DNA of 64,000 nt from JAKACA01 sp963769255. Lineage in GTDB: Bacteria; Actinomycetota; Acidimicrobiia; Acidimicrobiales; Bog-793. Position numbers and translations under genes: made by a program. The stretch covers positions 372,001 through 436,000 of the forward strand of contig CAVYKV010000001.1 in NCBI GenBank assembly GCA_963769255.1. The letters run 5' to 3'. Below, piece after piece: positions 42,484 through 51,582 of this stretch. The stretch's first letter is position 1. The number at the start of each line of letters is the position of its first letter. The notes under the pieces were generated by a model. The model was not told where the DNA came from, did not search any database, and saw only the letters and a list, made by a program, of their open reading frames with translations.

Positions 42484-44450
42484 CGAGGAGCCAGCGCTAC
42501 CCCCTGCTGCTCTCGCCCCTTCGCATCGGGCCGGTCACCGTGGCCAACCGCGTCGTGTTCAGCGCCCACCTCACGAACTACGCCGAGGACGGCATGCCGA
42601 CCCGGCGGCACGCCGACTACTACGCCGCCCGCGCGGCGGGCGGCGCCGGCCTCATCATCACCGAGGAGCACTCGACGCACCGTACGGACTGGCCCTACGA
42701 GAAGCTCATCCACGGCTTCGACCCGGCCGTCGTGACGGGCTACCGGGGCATCACCGAGGCGGTGCACCGGCACGGCGTTCCCATCTTCGCCCAGCTCAAC
42801 CACAACGGCGGCCAGGCCTCGTCGATGTACTCGCGCCGTCCCGTGTGGGCGCCCTCGGCCGTGGCCGACCCGCTCTTCCGGGAGGTGCCCCACGCCGTCA
42901 CGGAGGAGGAGATCGCCGAGGTCGTCGCCGGCTATGCCGGCGTCGCCCGTCATTGCAGGGAGGGCGGTTTCGACGGCGTCGAGCTGCAGTGCTCGCACTC
43001 CTCCATCGTGCGGCAGTTCCTCTCTGGCGCCACCAACCTGCGCACCGACCGCTACGGGGGTGGGATCGAGGGCCGAGCCGCCCTGCTGCTCGAGCTGCTG
43101 GAGGCGGTGCGGGGTGCCATCGGGCCGCCGATGGCGCTCGGCGTCCGCCTCTGCGGGGACGAGCTCATCGAGGGCGGCTCGAGGATCGAGGAGGCCGTGG
43201 CCGTCGCCCGCCTCGTGGAGGCGCAGGGGGCTGCCGACTACGTCAACACCTCGATCGGCGTGGCGACGGCAACTCTGTTCATGATCGAGGCCTCTATGCA
43301 CGTCCCGCCCGGCTACGCCTCCTTCATCCCCTCCGCCATCCGCCAGGCGATCTCGCTCCCGGTCGTCGGCGTCGGGCGGTTCAAGGATCCCCTGCAGGCC
43401 GAGCGGGCGCTCGCCGAAGGGCAGTGCGACCTCGTCGGCATCGTGCGCGGGCAGATCGCCGACCCGGACCTCGTGGCGAAGGCGAGGGCGGGCGAGGCCG
43501 AGTCCATCCGCCTCTGCCTGTCCTGCAACCAGGAGTGCGTCGGGCGCATGGGCCTCAACCGCTGGCTCGGGTGCATCGAGAACCCGTATGCCGGGCGGGA
43601 GTCGCAGCGCCCGTCCCCATCCGCCACGCGGAGGCGGCGGCGCCTGCTCGTCGTCGGGGCCGGCCCGGGCGGGCTGCAGGCGGCCATCGCCGCCGCCGGC
43701 GCCGGGAGCTCCGTGACCGTGATCGAGCGGTGCGAGGAGGCCGGCGGGCAGATCCGCCTCGCCGCCACCGTCCCGAACCGGGCCGAGATCGGCGACCTCG
43801 TGCGGAACCAGCTCTCGGAGTGCCGCCGGCTCGGGGTCGAGCTGCGGCTCGGGGAGGAGGCCGGCACCGAGTCGGTCATCGGGGCGGGCGCCGACCGGGT
43901 CGTGGTGGCCACGGGGGCGCGAGGGCGCCGACCGCCGTGGCTGCAGGCGGCCGTCGCCGAGGGGATCGCCGTCGCCGACGTCACCGAGGTGCTGGCTGAC
44001 GCCGCCGTGCCCTCAGGCGACGTCCTCGTCGTCGACGAGGTCGGCTTCCACCAGGCGACGAGCGTGGCCGAGCTGCTCGCCGACCGCGGGTGCGCCGTCG
44101 AGATCGTGACACCGGGCATGGTCGTCGGCCAGGATCTCGGCATCACGCTCGATCTCGAGGGCTTCAACCGGCGGGCGTCGGCCAAGCACATCGCCCAGTC
44201 GACCGACCGCGTCGTCATCGGGGCCGGCGGGGGGCGCCTGCAGCTCTTGCACCACCCGACGGGCGAGATGGAGGAGCGGAGCGTGGACTGGGTGGTGCTG
44301 GCGCTCCCGGGGGAACCGGACGATGCCCTCTACCACGCCCTCAGGGCGGCGGCACCGTCCCTCGACGTCGCCAGGGTGGGGGACTGTGTCGCCCCCCGGC
44401 GGGCACACGCCGCCGTCGTCGAGGGGGAGCGGGAGGGGTGCCGCCCATGA
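42480..44450 (+). CDS. mycofactocin-system FadH/OYE family oxidoreductase, copy B
   Basis: A 656-residue paralogue of the preceding gene with the same three modules. The FMN barrel is IGPVTVANRVVFSAHLTNYA, with FAQLNHNGGQASSMY. The Fe-S motif is CLSCNQECVGRMGLNRWLGC (C-x2-C-x3-C-x11-C). The FAD module is LLVVGAGPGGLQAAIAAAGA. Copy A has GHTGGQGSS where copy B has NHNGGQASS, so the substrate pockets may differ. The GTG overlaps the copy A stop and the stop overlaps the ETF-alpha start. The two may work as a pair or heteromer on different redox steps; this is inference. Confidence 0.88.
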   Translation: MTRSQRYPLLLSPLRIGPVTVANRVVFSAHLTNYAEDGMPTRRHADYYAARAAGGAGLIITEEHSTHRTDWPYEKLIHGFDPAVVTGYRGITEAVHRHGVPIFAQLNHNGGQASSMYSRRPVWAPSAVADPLFREVPHAVTEEEIAEVVAGYAGVARHCREGGFDGVELQCSHSSIVRQFLSGATNLRTDRYGGGIEGRAALLLELLEAVRGAIGPPMALGVRLCGDELIEGGSRIEEAVAVARLVEAQGAADYVNTSIGVATATLFMIEASMHVPPGYASFIPSAIRQAISLPVVGVGRFKDPLQAERALAEGQCDLVGIVRGQIADPDLVAKARAGEAESIRLCLSCNQECVGRMGLNRWLGCIENPYAGRESQRPSPSATRRRRRLLVVGAGPGGLQAAIAAAGAGSSVTVIERCEEAGGQIRLAATVPNRAEIGDLVRNQLSECRRLGVELRLGEEAGTESVIGAGADRVVVATGARGRRPPWLQAAVAEGIAVADVTEVLADAAVPSGDVLVVDEVGFHQATSVAELLADRGCAVEIVTPGMVVGQDLGITLDLEGFNRRASAKHIAQSTDRVVIGAGGGRLQLLHHPTGEMEERSVDWVVLALPGEPDDALYHALRAAAPSLDVARVGDCVAPRRAHAAVVEGEREGCRP

Positions 44451-45457
44451 TCGCCGTCACGACGGCGCGGGGCGGCCGTGCCGCCGGCGGCTCGGAGGAG
44501 GCCGTCGCAGAGGCGGGCGGCCGCGGCCTCGTGGCGGGCGAGGGCGCCCTCGGGGCGGCGCTCGCCCTCCGCCGGCCGTCCCAGCCGGGGGCCGGCGACG
44601 AGCCCGCCGAGCTGTGGGCGCTCGAGCTCGGCGGGGGATTCGGGCCGGCCCGCTTCGCCGAAACGATCGCCCCCCACGTAGCGTCGGAGGGTGCCGTCAT
44701 CCTGCCCGCCTCGCCGGACGGCCGGGATCTGGCACCCCGACTGGCGAGAGTGCTCGACTATCCCCTGCTCGCCGGAGCCCTCGCCGTCACGCCGGAGGGA
44801 GCCGTGCTGGCAAGGAGGGACGGCCGCCAGCTCGCCACGGTCCGGGTGGAGGGTCCCTTCGTGGCCACGCTGCTGCCCGGCTCGGGCGGGGCGCCCTGGA
44901 ACGGTCCCGAGGAGGCGGCGCCCGCCGCCCGGGACGGCCGGGGGGAGGCTGCCGCAGGCGGGCGCCGCCCCGTCGTCGAGCTCGAGGCCTCGCCGGCGCC
45001 GCTCTCGGTGCGCGACCCGGAGCTGCTGGAGGTGACACCGCCCGACGCCGCCACCGTCGGCCTCTCGGAGGCCGCGCGCATCGTCGCCGCCGGCGGCGGC
45101 CTCGGCGGTCGCGGGCACGTCGCCCTCCTGGAGGAAGTCGCCGCCCAGCTGGAAGCCTCCTCCGGGGCGACCCGTGTCGTGACCGACGCCGGCTGGCTCG
45201 GTCACGACCGCCAGATCGGCACGACCGGAGTCTCCGTCCATCCCCGCTGCTACCTGGCCTTCGGGATCTCAGGCGCCGCCCAGCACGTCGCCGGGCTCGG
45301 CACGCCCCGCCACGTCGTCGCCGTCAACCGCGACCGCAGCTGCCCGATGATGGCGATGGCCGACCTGGCGCTCGTGACGGACGCCCCGGCGCTCGTCGAG
45401 GCGCTGGCCCGACACCTCGCCCGGCTCGCCGTGGCGTCGCACGGAGTCGAGGCGTGA
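44447..45457 (+). CDS. etfA: mycofactocin-associated electron transfer flavoprotein alpha subunit
   Basis: A 336-residue ETF-alpha (FixB). The diagnostic C-terminal FAD-binding domain is present (SEAARIVAAGGGLG, then VTDAGWLGHDRQIGTTGVSV, LAFGISGAAQHVAGLG, VAVNRDRSCPMMAMADLALV). The N-terminal domain is degenerate compared with fatty-acid ETFs. It would accept electrons from a flavin dehydrogenase and, with the beta subunit at 47073, deliver them to the FixC-type ETF:quinone oxidoreductase next door. The ATG at 44447 overlaps the previous stop (ATGA). Confidence 0.88.
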   Translation: MIAVTTARGGRAAGGSEEAVAEAGGRGLVAGEGALGAALALRRPSQPGAGDEPAELWALELGGGFGPARFAETIAPHVASEGAVILPASPDGRDLAPRLARVLDYPLLAGALAVTPEGAVLARRDGRQLATVRVEGPFVATLLPGSGGAPWNGPEEAAPAARDGRGEAAAGGRRPVVELEASPAPLSVRDPELLEVTPPDAATVGLSEAARIVAAGGGLGGRGHVALLEEVAAQLEASSGATRVVTDAGWLGHDRQIGTTGVSVHPRCYLAFGISGAAQHVAGLGTPRHVVAVNRDRSCPMMAMADLALVTDAPALVEALARHLARLAVASHGVEA

Positions 45458-45470
45458 CCGGGGTGGAGCG

Positions 45471-46775
45471 GTGAGCGACTTCGACGTCGTCGTGGTCGGG
45501 GCCGGCCCGGCGGGCTCGGCCGCCGCCCTCGAGCTGGCGCGGGCGGGGCGACGCGTCTGCCTGCTCGAACGAGGTCCCTTCCCGGGCGCCAAGAACCTCT
45601 TCGGTGGCGTTGTCTACCCGCGGGTGCTCGACGGCCTCGTTCCGCTCTGGCGGGAGGAAGCGCCCCTCGAGCGATGGGTCACCCGGCGGGCGACGATGCT
45701 GCTCACCGAGACGCAGTCCCTCTCGGTCGACTTCCGGTCCACCGCCTGGGGATCGGCGCCGTACAACGGGGCGACGGCGCTGCGGCCGCGTTTCGACGCC
45801 TGGCTCGCCGGCGCCGCCGTGGAGGCCGGCGCCCTCCTCGTCACCGAGACGACGGCCACCGGGCTGCTGCGGGCCGCTGACGGCCGCATCCGGGGGGTCG
45901 TGACGGACCGCCCCGACGGGGAGCTCGCCGCCTCGGCCGTCGTCGCCTGCGACGGGGTGAACTCCTTCCTCGCCAAGGAGGCCGGGCTCGCCGGACCGTC
46001 CCGCCCGGGCGACTACACCCTCGGCGTGAAGGAGGTCCTCGCCCTCCCCGCCGAGGAGATCGAGCGGCGCTTCGGCCTGCCGCCGGGCGAGGGCGCCGAC
46101 TTCGAGATCCTCGGAGGCACGGGGGAGGTGGCAGGCGGGGCCTTCGTGTACACGAACCTCGAGTCGGTCTCCGTCGGCCTCGTGCTGTCGCTGCCCTCCC
46201 TCACCGCCTCCGGCAAGCGCCCGGAGGACATTCTCGCCGCCTTCAAGGCGCACCCCGCCATCGCCCCCCTCCTCGTGGGCGGCGACCTCCTGGAGTACGG
46301 CGCCCACCTCATCCCGGAGGCCGGCATCTCGATGATGCCGAAACTGGCCGCCGACGGCCTCGTCGTCGCCGGCGACGCCGCCGCCATGTGCCTCGCCTCC
46401 GGCCTCTGGCTCGAAGGCGTCAACTTCGCCATCGCCTCCGGGGCGGCCGCCGGCGGTGCCGTGGCGGAGGTGCTCGAGGCGGGTGACGCCGGTCGGCGCC
46501 CGTTGGAGGCGGCCTACCGGCGGAGGCTGCGGGAGGGTTTCGTGCTGGCCGATCTGGAACGGCTGCGGGCCGCTCCCCACCTCGTGCTGTCCGATCGAGT
46601 GCAGCACCGCTACCCGCAGCTCGTCTGCGACGTCGTCGAGCAGATCTTCACCGTGTCCAATCCGCAACCGAAGCCCCGCCTCCGCCCCCTCCTCGCCTCG
46701 GAGCTGCGACGAACCGGCTTGCGCTGGCGCGACCTCGTCCGCGACGCCTGGGCGTCCTGGCGGATCCTCGGGTGA
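45471..46775 (+). CDS. fixC: FixC-like electron-transfer flavoprotein:quinone oxidoreductase
   Basis: A 434-residue FAD-dependent geranylgeranyl-reductase-fold protein of the FixC/ETF-QO family. It has the dinucleotide motif VVVGAGPAGSAAALELARAG, NLFGGVVYPR, ACDGVNSFLAKEAG and the second FAD motif LVVAGDAAAMCLASGLWLEG with NFAIASG. FixC takes electrons from ETF and passes them to quinone at the membrane together with FixX, encoded four bases downstream. The GTG at 45471 follows a ggtggag site. The menaquinone genes a few kilobases away fit menaquinone as acceptor. Confidence 0.88.
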   Translation: MSDFDVVVVGAGPAGSAAALELARAGRRVCLLERGPFPGAKNLFGGVVYPRVLDGLVPLWREEAPLERWVTRRATMLLTETQSLSVDFRSTAWGSAPYNGATALRPRFDAWLAGAAVEAGALLVTETTATGLLRAADGRIRGVVTDRPDGELAASAVVACDGVNSFLAKEAGLAGPSRPGDYTLGVKEVLALPAEEIERRFGLPPGEGADFEILGGTGEVAGGAFVYTNLESVSVGLVLSLPSLTASGKRPEDILAAFKAHPAIAPLLVGGDLLEYGAHLIPEAGISMMPKLAADGLVVAGDAAAMCLASGLWLEGVNFAIASGAAAGGAVAEVLEAGDAGRRPLEAAYRRRLREGFVLADLERLRAAPHLVLSDRVQHRYPQLVCDVVEQIFTVSNPQPKPRLRPLLASELRRTGLRWRDLVRDAWASWRILG

Positions 46776-46779
46776 TGAT

Positions 46780-47076
46780 GTGACAGTCCGACTGCCGGAG
46801 GTTGCCTTCGAGGACCGCATGGCGACGACCGAGTTCCGCGTGGCGCCGGAGCCGCACATCGTCGTGGACGGCGACGCCTGCCGTGGCTGCACGACCCGGG
46901 AGTGCGTCACGGCCTGTCCGGCCGGCCTCTTCGTCCCCACGGCGGACGGCGGCATCCTGTTCAACTACGAGCAGTGCTTCGAGTGCGGGACCTGCTACAT
47001 GGTCTGCAACCACGGCGGGGCCATCACCTGGCGCTACCCGGAAGGCGGAGCCGGCGTCGTCTACCGCCGCACATGA
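46780..47076 (+). CDS. fixX: FixX-like ferredoxin
   Basis: A 98-residue ferredoxin-like protein starting at GTG 46780. It has CRGCTTRECVTACPAG and CFECGTCYMVCNHGGAITW, enough cysteines for one 4Fe-4S cluster with degenerate second-site residues as in FixX. The family ending WRYPEGGAGVVYR is also present. It partners FixC as the Fe-S domain that ETF-QO carries in one chain. The stop overlaps the ETF-beta start (ATGA). Confidence 0.9.
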   Translation: MTVRLPEVAFEDRMATTEFRVAPEPHIVVDGDACRGCTTRECVTACPAGLFVPTADGGILFNYEQCFECGTCYMVCNHGGAITWRYPEGGAGVVYRRT

Positions 47077-48056
47077 GCGCCCCCCGCCTCGCCGTCGCCT
47101 GCTGGAAGCTCGTGGAGCTGCGCGCCGGCGTCGACCCCCTTACCGGCGCCGTGCTCGCCGACCCCGCCTCGGCAGGCCCCTCCCCTGCCGACGAGGCGGC
47201 CCTCGAGTGGGCCCTCCGCATCGGCGACGCCAGCGGGTGCACTGTGGCCGTCGTGAGCGCAGGAGGCTCGTCGTGCGAGGCGATGCTGCGACGCGGGCTC
47301 GCCGCCGGCGCCGACCGGGCTGTGCGGGTGGCGCTGGAGGACGACGAGCCGAGCGACGTCGTGGCCGCCGCCCTCGCCGCCGCCATCGTGTCGCCGGCGC
47401 CCGACGCCGCAGCAAGCTCAGCCCGTGGCGGTGTCGTCGTGTGCTGCGGCGATGCCAGCCTCGACCGGGGGAGCGGAGCGGTCCCCGCCTTTCTCGCCGC
47501 CGAGCTGGATGGGGCGCAAGCGCTCGGCCTCCTCTCCTTGACGGTGCCGCCCGGCTCTGCCGATGGCGGGGACGGGACGTGGCGCCTGGAGGCGGTGCGC
47601 CGCCTCGGCGGCGGAGGTCGTGAGCGGCTCCGGCTGGAGGCTCCCTGCGTGCTCTCGTTCGAGGCGGCCTCGGCGCGGCTGCGGCGGGCGCCGCTCGGCC
47701 GGCTCCTCGAGGCCTCCACCACCGGCGTCGACGTCGTCGGTTGGGTCCCGGACGAGGACACGGCGGGCCGCCGGCCGGAGCTCCTGGGCGTCTCGCCCTT
47801 CGGGCCGAGGACACGTGTCGTGCCGCCGCCCCCAGGCGCCCTGACGGCCCGAGAGCGCATCGACGTCCTCACAGGCGCCGGGCGAGACGGCACGGCGGCG
47901 CGCACGCTCGAGCTCGCGCCCGAGGAGGCGGCCGGCGAGCTGCTGGCGACGCTGGCAGGCTGGGGCGAGCTGCCCGAGGGGCTGCGGAGGGCGCTCGCCG
48001 CCGAGGGCACCCCTGCCACCTCCGTGCGGACGAGCGACGAAACGGAGCCGTCATGA
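47073..48056 (+). CDS. etfB: mycofactocin-associated electron transfer flavoprotein beta subunit
   Basis: A 327-residue ETF-beta (FixA). The family layout is recognisable: WKLVELRAGVDPLTGAVLAD at the start, then SPADEAALEWALRIGDASGC, VAVVSAGGSSCEAMLRRGLA (AMP/FAD side), and DRGSGAVPAFLAAELDGAQA. About 60 residues of C-terminal extension (TARERIDVLTGAGRDGTAAR onward) are longer than in fatty-acid ETF-beta. In most organisms etfB and etfA are adjacent; here fixC and fixX lie between them, as sometimes in mft clusters. The stop overlaps the following SDR start by ATGA. Confidence 0.85.
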   Translation: MSAPRLAVACWKLVELRAGVDPLTGAVLADPASAGPSPADEAALEWALRIGDASGCTVAVVSAGGSSCEAMLRRGLAAGADRAVRVALEDDEPSDVVAAALAAAIVSPAPDAAASSARGGVVVCCGDASLDRGSGAVPAFLAAELDGAQALGLLSLTVPPGSADGGDGTWRLEAVRRLGGGGRERLRLEAPCVLSFEAASARLRRAPLGRLLEASTTGVDVVGWVPDEDTAGRRPELLGVSPFGPRTRVVPPPPGALTARERIDVLTGAGRDGTAARTLELAPEEAAGELLATLAGWGELPEGLRRALAAEGTPATSVRTSDETEPS

Positions 48057-48853
48057 TCCACCCCACCCCCGCCCGCGTCGCCCTCGTGACCGGCGCCGGC
48101 CGCGGCATCGGGGCCGAGGTCGCCCGCCGCCTCGCCGGTGCAGGCTGGCAACTCGTGCTCGTCGACTCGTGCACCGACGACCCGGCCATCGGCTATGGGC
48201 TGGCGACGCTCTCGGAGTTCGAGGCCGTCGTGGCCGAGTGCGGACCCGACGCCGCCGGGCACGTCGCCGACGTCCGCGATCAGCAAGGTCTCGAGGACGC
48301 CGTCGCTCTCGCCCTCGACCGCTTCGGAGGCCTCGACGCCGCCGTGGCCGCTGCCGGCATGATCGGGGGCGGTCCGCCGGCCTGGGAGACGGGCGACGAC
48401 CTCTGGCAGGCCATGATCGACGTCAATCTCGCCGGGGTCTGGCGCCTGGCCCGCGCCGCCGTGCCCGCCCTGCTGCGGCGGAGCGAGCCGCGGGAGGGGC
48501 GTTTCGTCGCCATCGCCTCGGCGGGTGCCCTCGTCGGCCTTCCCCGCCTCAGCGCCTACGTGGCCGCCAAGCACGCCGTCCTCGGCCTCACACGGAGCCT
48601 CGCCGCCGAGCTCGGGACCCTCGGCATCACGGCGAACGCCGTCGCCCCCGGTTCGACCCGGACGGAGGCGCTCACGGGCACGGCAGCCATCTACGGGCTG
48701 GCCAGCCCGGAGGAGTTCGGCGTCCACCACCTCGAGCCCCGCCTGCTCGAGCCGGCGGAGGTGGCGGCCGCCGTCGTCTGGCTGTGCGGGACCGCTTCGA
48801 GCGGCGTGAACGGAGCGGTGCTGCCCGTCGACGCCGGCATGACGGCGCACTGA
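48053..48853 (+). CDS. mycofactocin-coupled SDR family oxidoreductase
   Basis: A 266-residue SDR: TGAGRGIGAEVARRLAGAG, Ser in IASAGALVG, catalytic YVAAK (YxxxK) and NGAVLPVDAGMTAH. It carries the insertion typical of mycofactocin-dependent SDRs after the second strand (VLVDSCTDDPAIGYGLATLS). In these enzymes NAD is held tightly and is re-oxidised in place by mycofactocin instead of exchanging. It would oxidise an alcohol or carbonyl substrate that is not known. Overlaps etfB by ATGA. Confidence 0.9.
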   Translation: MIHPTPARVALVTGAGRGIGAEVARRLAGAGWQLVLVDSCTDDPAIGYGLATLSEFEAVVAECGPDAAGHVADVRDQQGLEDAVALALDRFGGLDAAVAAAGMIGGGPPAWETGDDLWQAMIDVNLAGVWRLARAAVPALLRRSEPREGRFVAIASAGALVGLPRLSAYVAAKHAVLGLTRSLAAELGTLGITANAVAPGSTRTEALTGTAAIYGLASPEEFGVHHLEPRLLEPAEVAAAVVWLCGTASSGVNGAVLPVDAGMTAH

Positions 48854-48989
48854 GGACGGCCGCCAGGCGCCTCCGTGCGGGCGGCGGCCCGGTCGGAGAG
48901 GCGGAGCACGGAGCGCCCTGGTGGTACCGTCGGCCGTAGGGAGCCGGGGTGTACGACGACCCCGGATCCGCTCGAGGAAGGAGCCGTTC

Positions 48990-50102
48990 ATGCAGGCGAG
49001 AGCTGCGATCTTGTGGGGCTTGAACGAGGAGTGGCGCGTGCAGGACGTCGAGCTCGACGATCCCGAGCCGGACGAGGTTCTCGTGCGCATGCAGGCCGCC
49101 GGGCTCTGCCACTCCGACGAGCATCTCGTCACCGGTGACATCCCCATCGCCTTGCCGGCGGTGGGCGGCCACGAGGGCTCCGGCGTCGTCGAGAAGGTGG
49201 GCGCCCACGTCACCTCGGTGGCGCCCGGGGACCACGTCGTCATGAGCTTCATCCCGAGCTGCGGACGCTGCGCCCCGTGCGCCGGCGGCCACCAGAACCT
49301 CTGCGACCTCGGCCAGTACCTCATGCTCGGCATGCCCATCGCCAACGGCGTTCCCCGCATGCGCGTGGGCGGGCAGGGCCTTGCCCCCATGTCGCTCGTC
49401 GGGTGCTTCGCCTCCCATCAGGTGTTGCACGAATCGTCCGTCATCAAGGTCGACGAGGGGATCCCGCTCGACAAGGCCGCCCTCGTCAGCTGCGGCGTCG
49501 CCACGGGCTGGGGATCGGCCGTCTACACGGCCCGCACGGGGCCGGGCGACGTCGTCGTCGTGGTCGGCGCCGGCGGGATCGGGTCCAACGCCGTGCAAGG
49601 TGCCCGTATGGCGGGCGCCCGCTGGATCGTGGCCGTGGATCCCGTTGAGCTCAAGCGTGAGCAGGCGAAGGTGTTCGGGGCCACGCACACGGCGAAGGAC
49701 GTCTACGAGGCCTACTCGCTCGTCAACGACATGACGCACGGCAAGCTGGCCGACTCCGCCATCATCACGACCGGCGTCGCCCACGGCGACCTCGTCGGCC
49801 CCGTCATGTCGCTCGTGCGCAAGGGGGGTGCCGTCGTCGTGACGGCGATCGCCCCCTTCGCCCAGTCGCAGGTGACGCTCTCGCTCTTCGAGCTGACGCT
49901 CTGGCAGAAGGAGCTGCGCGGCTCCCTCTTCGGCGGCGGCAACCCCCGCGCCGACATCCCGAAGCTCCTCTCGCTCTACCAGGAGGGGTCGCTCCTCCTC
50001 GACGAGCTCGTCACGAGGACCTACCCGCTGGACGACATCAACGAGGGCTACACCGACCTGCGCGAGGGCAAGAACGTGCGAGGCCTCCTCGTCTTCGACT
50101 GA
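48990..50102 (+). CDS. NDMA-type (mycofactocin-linked) zinc alcohol dehydrogenase
   Basis: A 370-residue zinc medium-chain alcohol dehydrogenase. Catalytic zinc ligands are in GLCHSDEH, GGHEGSG and VSCGVATGWG. Structural zinc cysteines are in CGRCAPCAGGHQNLC, and the NAD site is VVGAGGIGSNAVQGARMAGA. It resembles the nicotinoprotein dehydrogenases assayed with N,N-dimethyl-4-nitrosoaniline, whose bound NADH needs mycofactocin for re-oxidation in mycobacteria. A good site (ggaaggag) precedes ATG 48990. A 136-base gap separates it from the previous gene, so it may have its own promoter. Confidence 0.9.
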   Translation: MQARAAILWGLNEEWRVQDVELDDPEPDEVLVRMQAAGLCHSDEHLVTGDIPIALPAVGGHEGSGVVEKVGAHVTSVAPGDHVVMSFIPSCGRCAPCAGGHQNLCDLGQYLMLGMPIANGVPRMRVGGQGLAPMSLVGCFASHQVLHESSVIKVDEGIPLDKAALVSCGVATGWGSAVYTARTGPGDVVVVVGAGGIGSNAVQGARMAGARWIVAVDPVELKREQAKVFGATHTAKDVYEAYSLVNDMTHGKLADSAIITTGVAHGDLVGPVMSLVRKGGAVVVTAIAPFAQSQVTLSLFELTLWQKELRGSLFGGGNPRADIPKLLSLYQEGSLLLDELVTRTYPLDDINEGYTDLREGKNVRGLLVFD

Positions 50103-50151
50103 CGAGACCCCGTTCTCGACCGAGGAGCCCCCGGCCTCCCCGCTGCGCTTC

Positions 50152-51582
50152 GTGCTCGACCACAGCGTCCGCCGCCTCGGAGTGGCGGGGGAGGTGGTAC
50201 TCGGCGGCGAGCCCTACCGGCTCCGCCGGTTGAGCCCGGCCGGCGTCGCCGCCCTCGACCATCTCGTGGGGGGCGGACCGGCCGCCGGTGGCGACGCCTC
50301 CAGGCTGGGGCGCCGCCTCGTCGCCGACGGCGTGCTCCACCCGGTGCCTCCGCCGCGAGCCGTAGTGGGGGACGAGCTCGACGTCGTCGTCCCCGTGCGG
50401 GACGACTCCGCAGGGCTGGAACGGCTGCTCGCCCGGCTGCGGGACGGTTTCTCCGGCCGCGTCATCGTCGTCGACGACGGCTCCGGAGGCGGCGAGAGCG
50501 ACCAGATCGCCGCCATGGCCGCCGCCGGCGCCGCCGAGCTCGTGCGGCGGGAGCGGGCGGGGGGCCCGGCTGCCGCCCGCAACGGCGCCCGGCTGGCCTG
50601 CCGGGCGGATCTCGTCTGCTTCCTCGACGCCGACGCCCTCCCGGGGGCCGGCTTCCTCGAGCCGCTGCTCGGCCACTTCGCCGATCGCAGCCTCGGGGCG
50701 GTGGCGCCCCGCGTGCGGAGCACGGGCACCGGCGCCATCGCTCGTTACGAGTCGTCCGACTCGCCCCTCGACCTCGGTTGCGAGCCCGGCCGCGTGGGCG
50801 CCCACCGGCGCCTCTCCTACGTGCCGTCGGCAGCGCTCGTCTGCCGGCGCTCCGCTCTCGACGAGGTCGGCTGGTTCGACCCCGCCCTTCGGGTCGGCGA
50901 GGACGTCGATCTCCTGCGGCGGTTGGAAACGCACGGCTGGTCCGTGCGCTACGAGCCTCGCTCGCTCGTCGGGCACGGGAGCCGGCCGACACTCGTGTCG
51001 CTGCTCCGCCAACGCTTCGGCTACGGCACCTCCGCCGCCGCCCTGGCCGGGCGCCACCCGGGGACCGTGGCACCGTTCGAGGGGTCGCTCTACGTCGTGC
51101 TCCCGGTGCTGGCTCTCGCCGTCGCCGCCTTCGGGCGCTCCCGCCGGCGGCTCCCGGTGTCTCTGGCGGTGTGGTTGGCGTCCACGGCGGTGCCGACGCG
51201 CTCGCTCGGGCGCAAGCTGCGCCGAGTCGGCGCCGGCCGGCCCGGCGTCGAGGCGCTCGCCGCCCTCGCCGGCGCCCAACGCGGGGCGGCAACCGGTCTC
51301 GCCACGGCGCTGCGCCGCGTGTGGTGGCCGGCGGCGCTCCTCGCCGCCCTCCTCCTGCCGAAGGCCCGCCGGCCCCTGTTGTCCCTCCTCGGTGTCGCCG
51401 AGCTGGCGGCCGCCCCCGCCCGCCTGCGGGCGGCCGGTCCGGCCGGCCTCGGGCTCGGGCTGCTCGACGATGCCGCCTATGGCGCCGGCGTCACGGCCGG
51501 CTGCCTCCGCCTGCGGAGCCTGGCGGCCCTGCTGCCCCGCTTCGCCTCCGCCGACGTCAGTGACGGGCCTTCTCGCCGCTGA
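50152..51582 (+). CDS. mftF: mycofactocin glycosyltransferase MftF
   Basis: A 476-residue GT2-family enzyme that adds glucose units to premycofactocin. A PqqD-like N-terminal domain is present (VVLGGEPYRLRRLSPAGVAAL). The catalytic domain follows: LDVVVPVRDDSAGLERLL, VIVVDDGSGGGESD, GGPAAARNGARLA, CFLDADALPGAGFL (DXD-type) and GWFDPALRVGEDVDLL. Four or so C-terminal hydrophobic stretches suggest membrane association. GTG 50152 is the only reasonable start; CTG 50143 or an upstream start would restore a few family-like residues (RF before VLDHS). Its 3' end overlaps the convergent menE by 26 bases. Confidence 0.9.
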   Translation: MLDHSVRRLGVAGEVVLGGEPYRLRRLSPAGVAALDHLVGGGPAAGGDASRLGRRLVADGVLHPVPPPRAVVGDELDVVVPVRDDSAGLERLLARLRDGFSGRVIVVDDGSGGGESDQIAAMAAAGAAELVRRERAGGPAAARNGARLACRADLVCFLDADALPGAGFLEPLLGHFADRSLGAVAPRVRSTGTGAIARYESSDSPLDLGCEPGRVGAHRRLSYVPSAALVCRRSALDEVGWFDPALRVGEDVDLLRRLETHGWSVRYEPRSLVGHGSRPTLVSLLRQRFGYGTSAAALAGRHPGTVAPFEGSLYVVLPVLALAVAAFGRSRRRLPVSLAVWLASTAVPTRSLGRKLRRVGAGRPGVEALAALAGAQRGAATGLATALRRVWWPAALLAALLLPKARRPLLSLLGVAELAAAPARLRAAGPAGLGLGLLDDAAYGAGVTAGCLRLRSLAALLPRFASADVSDGPSRR

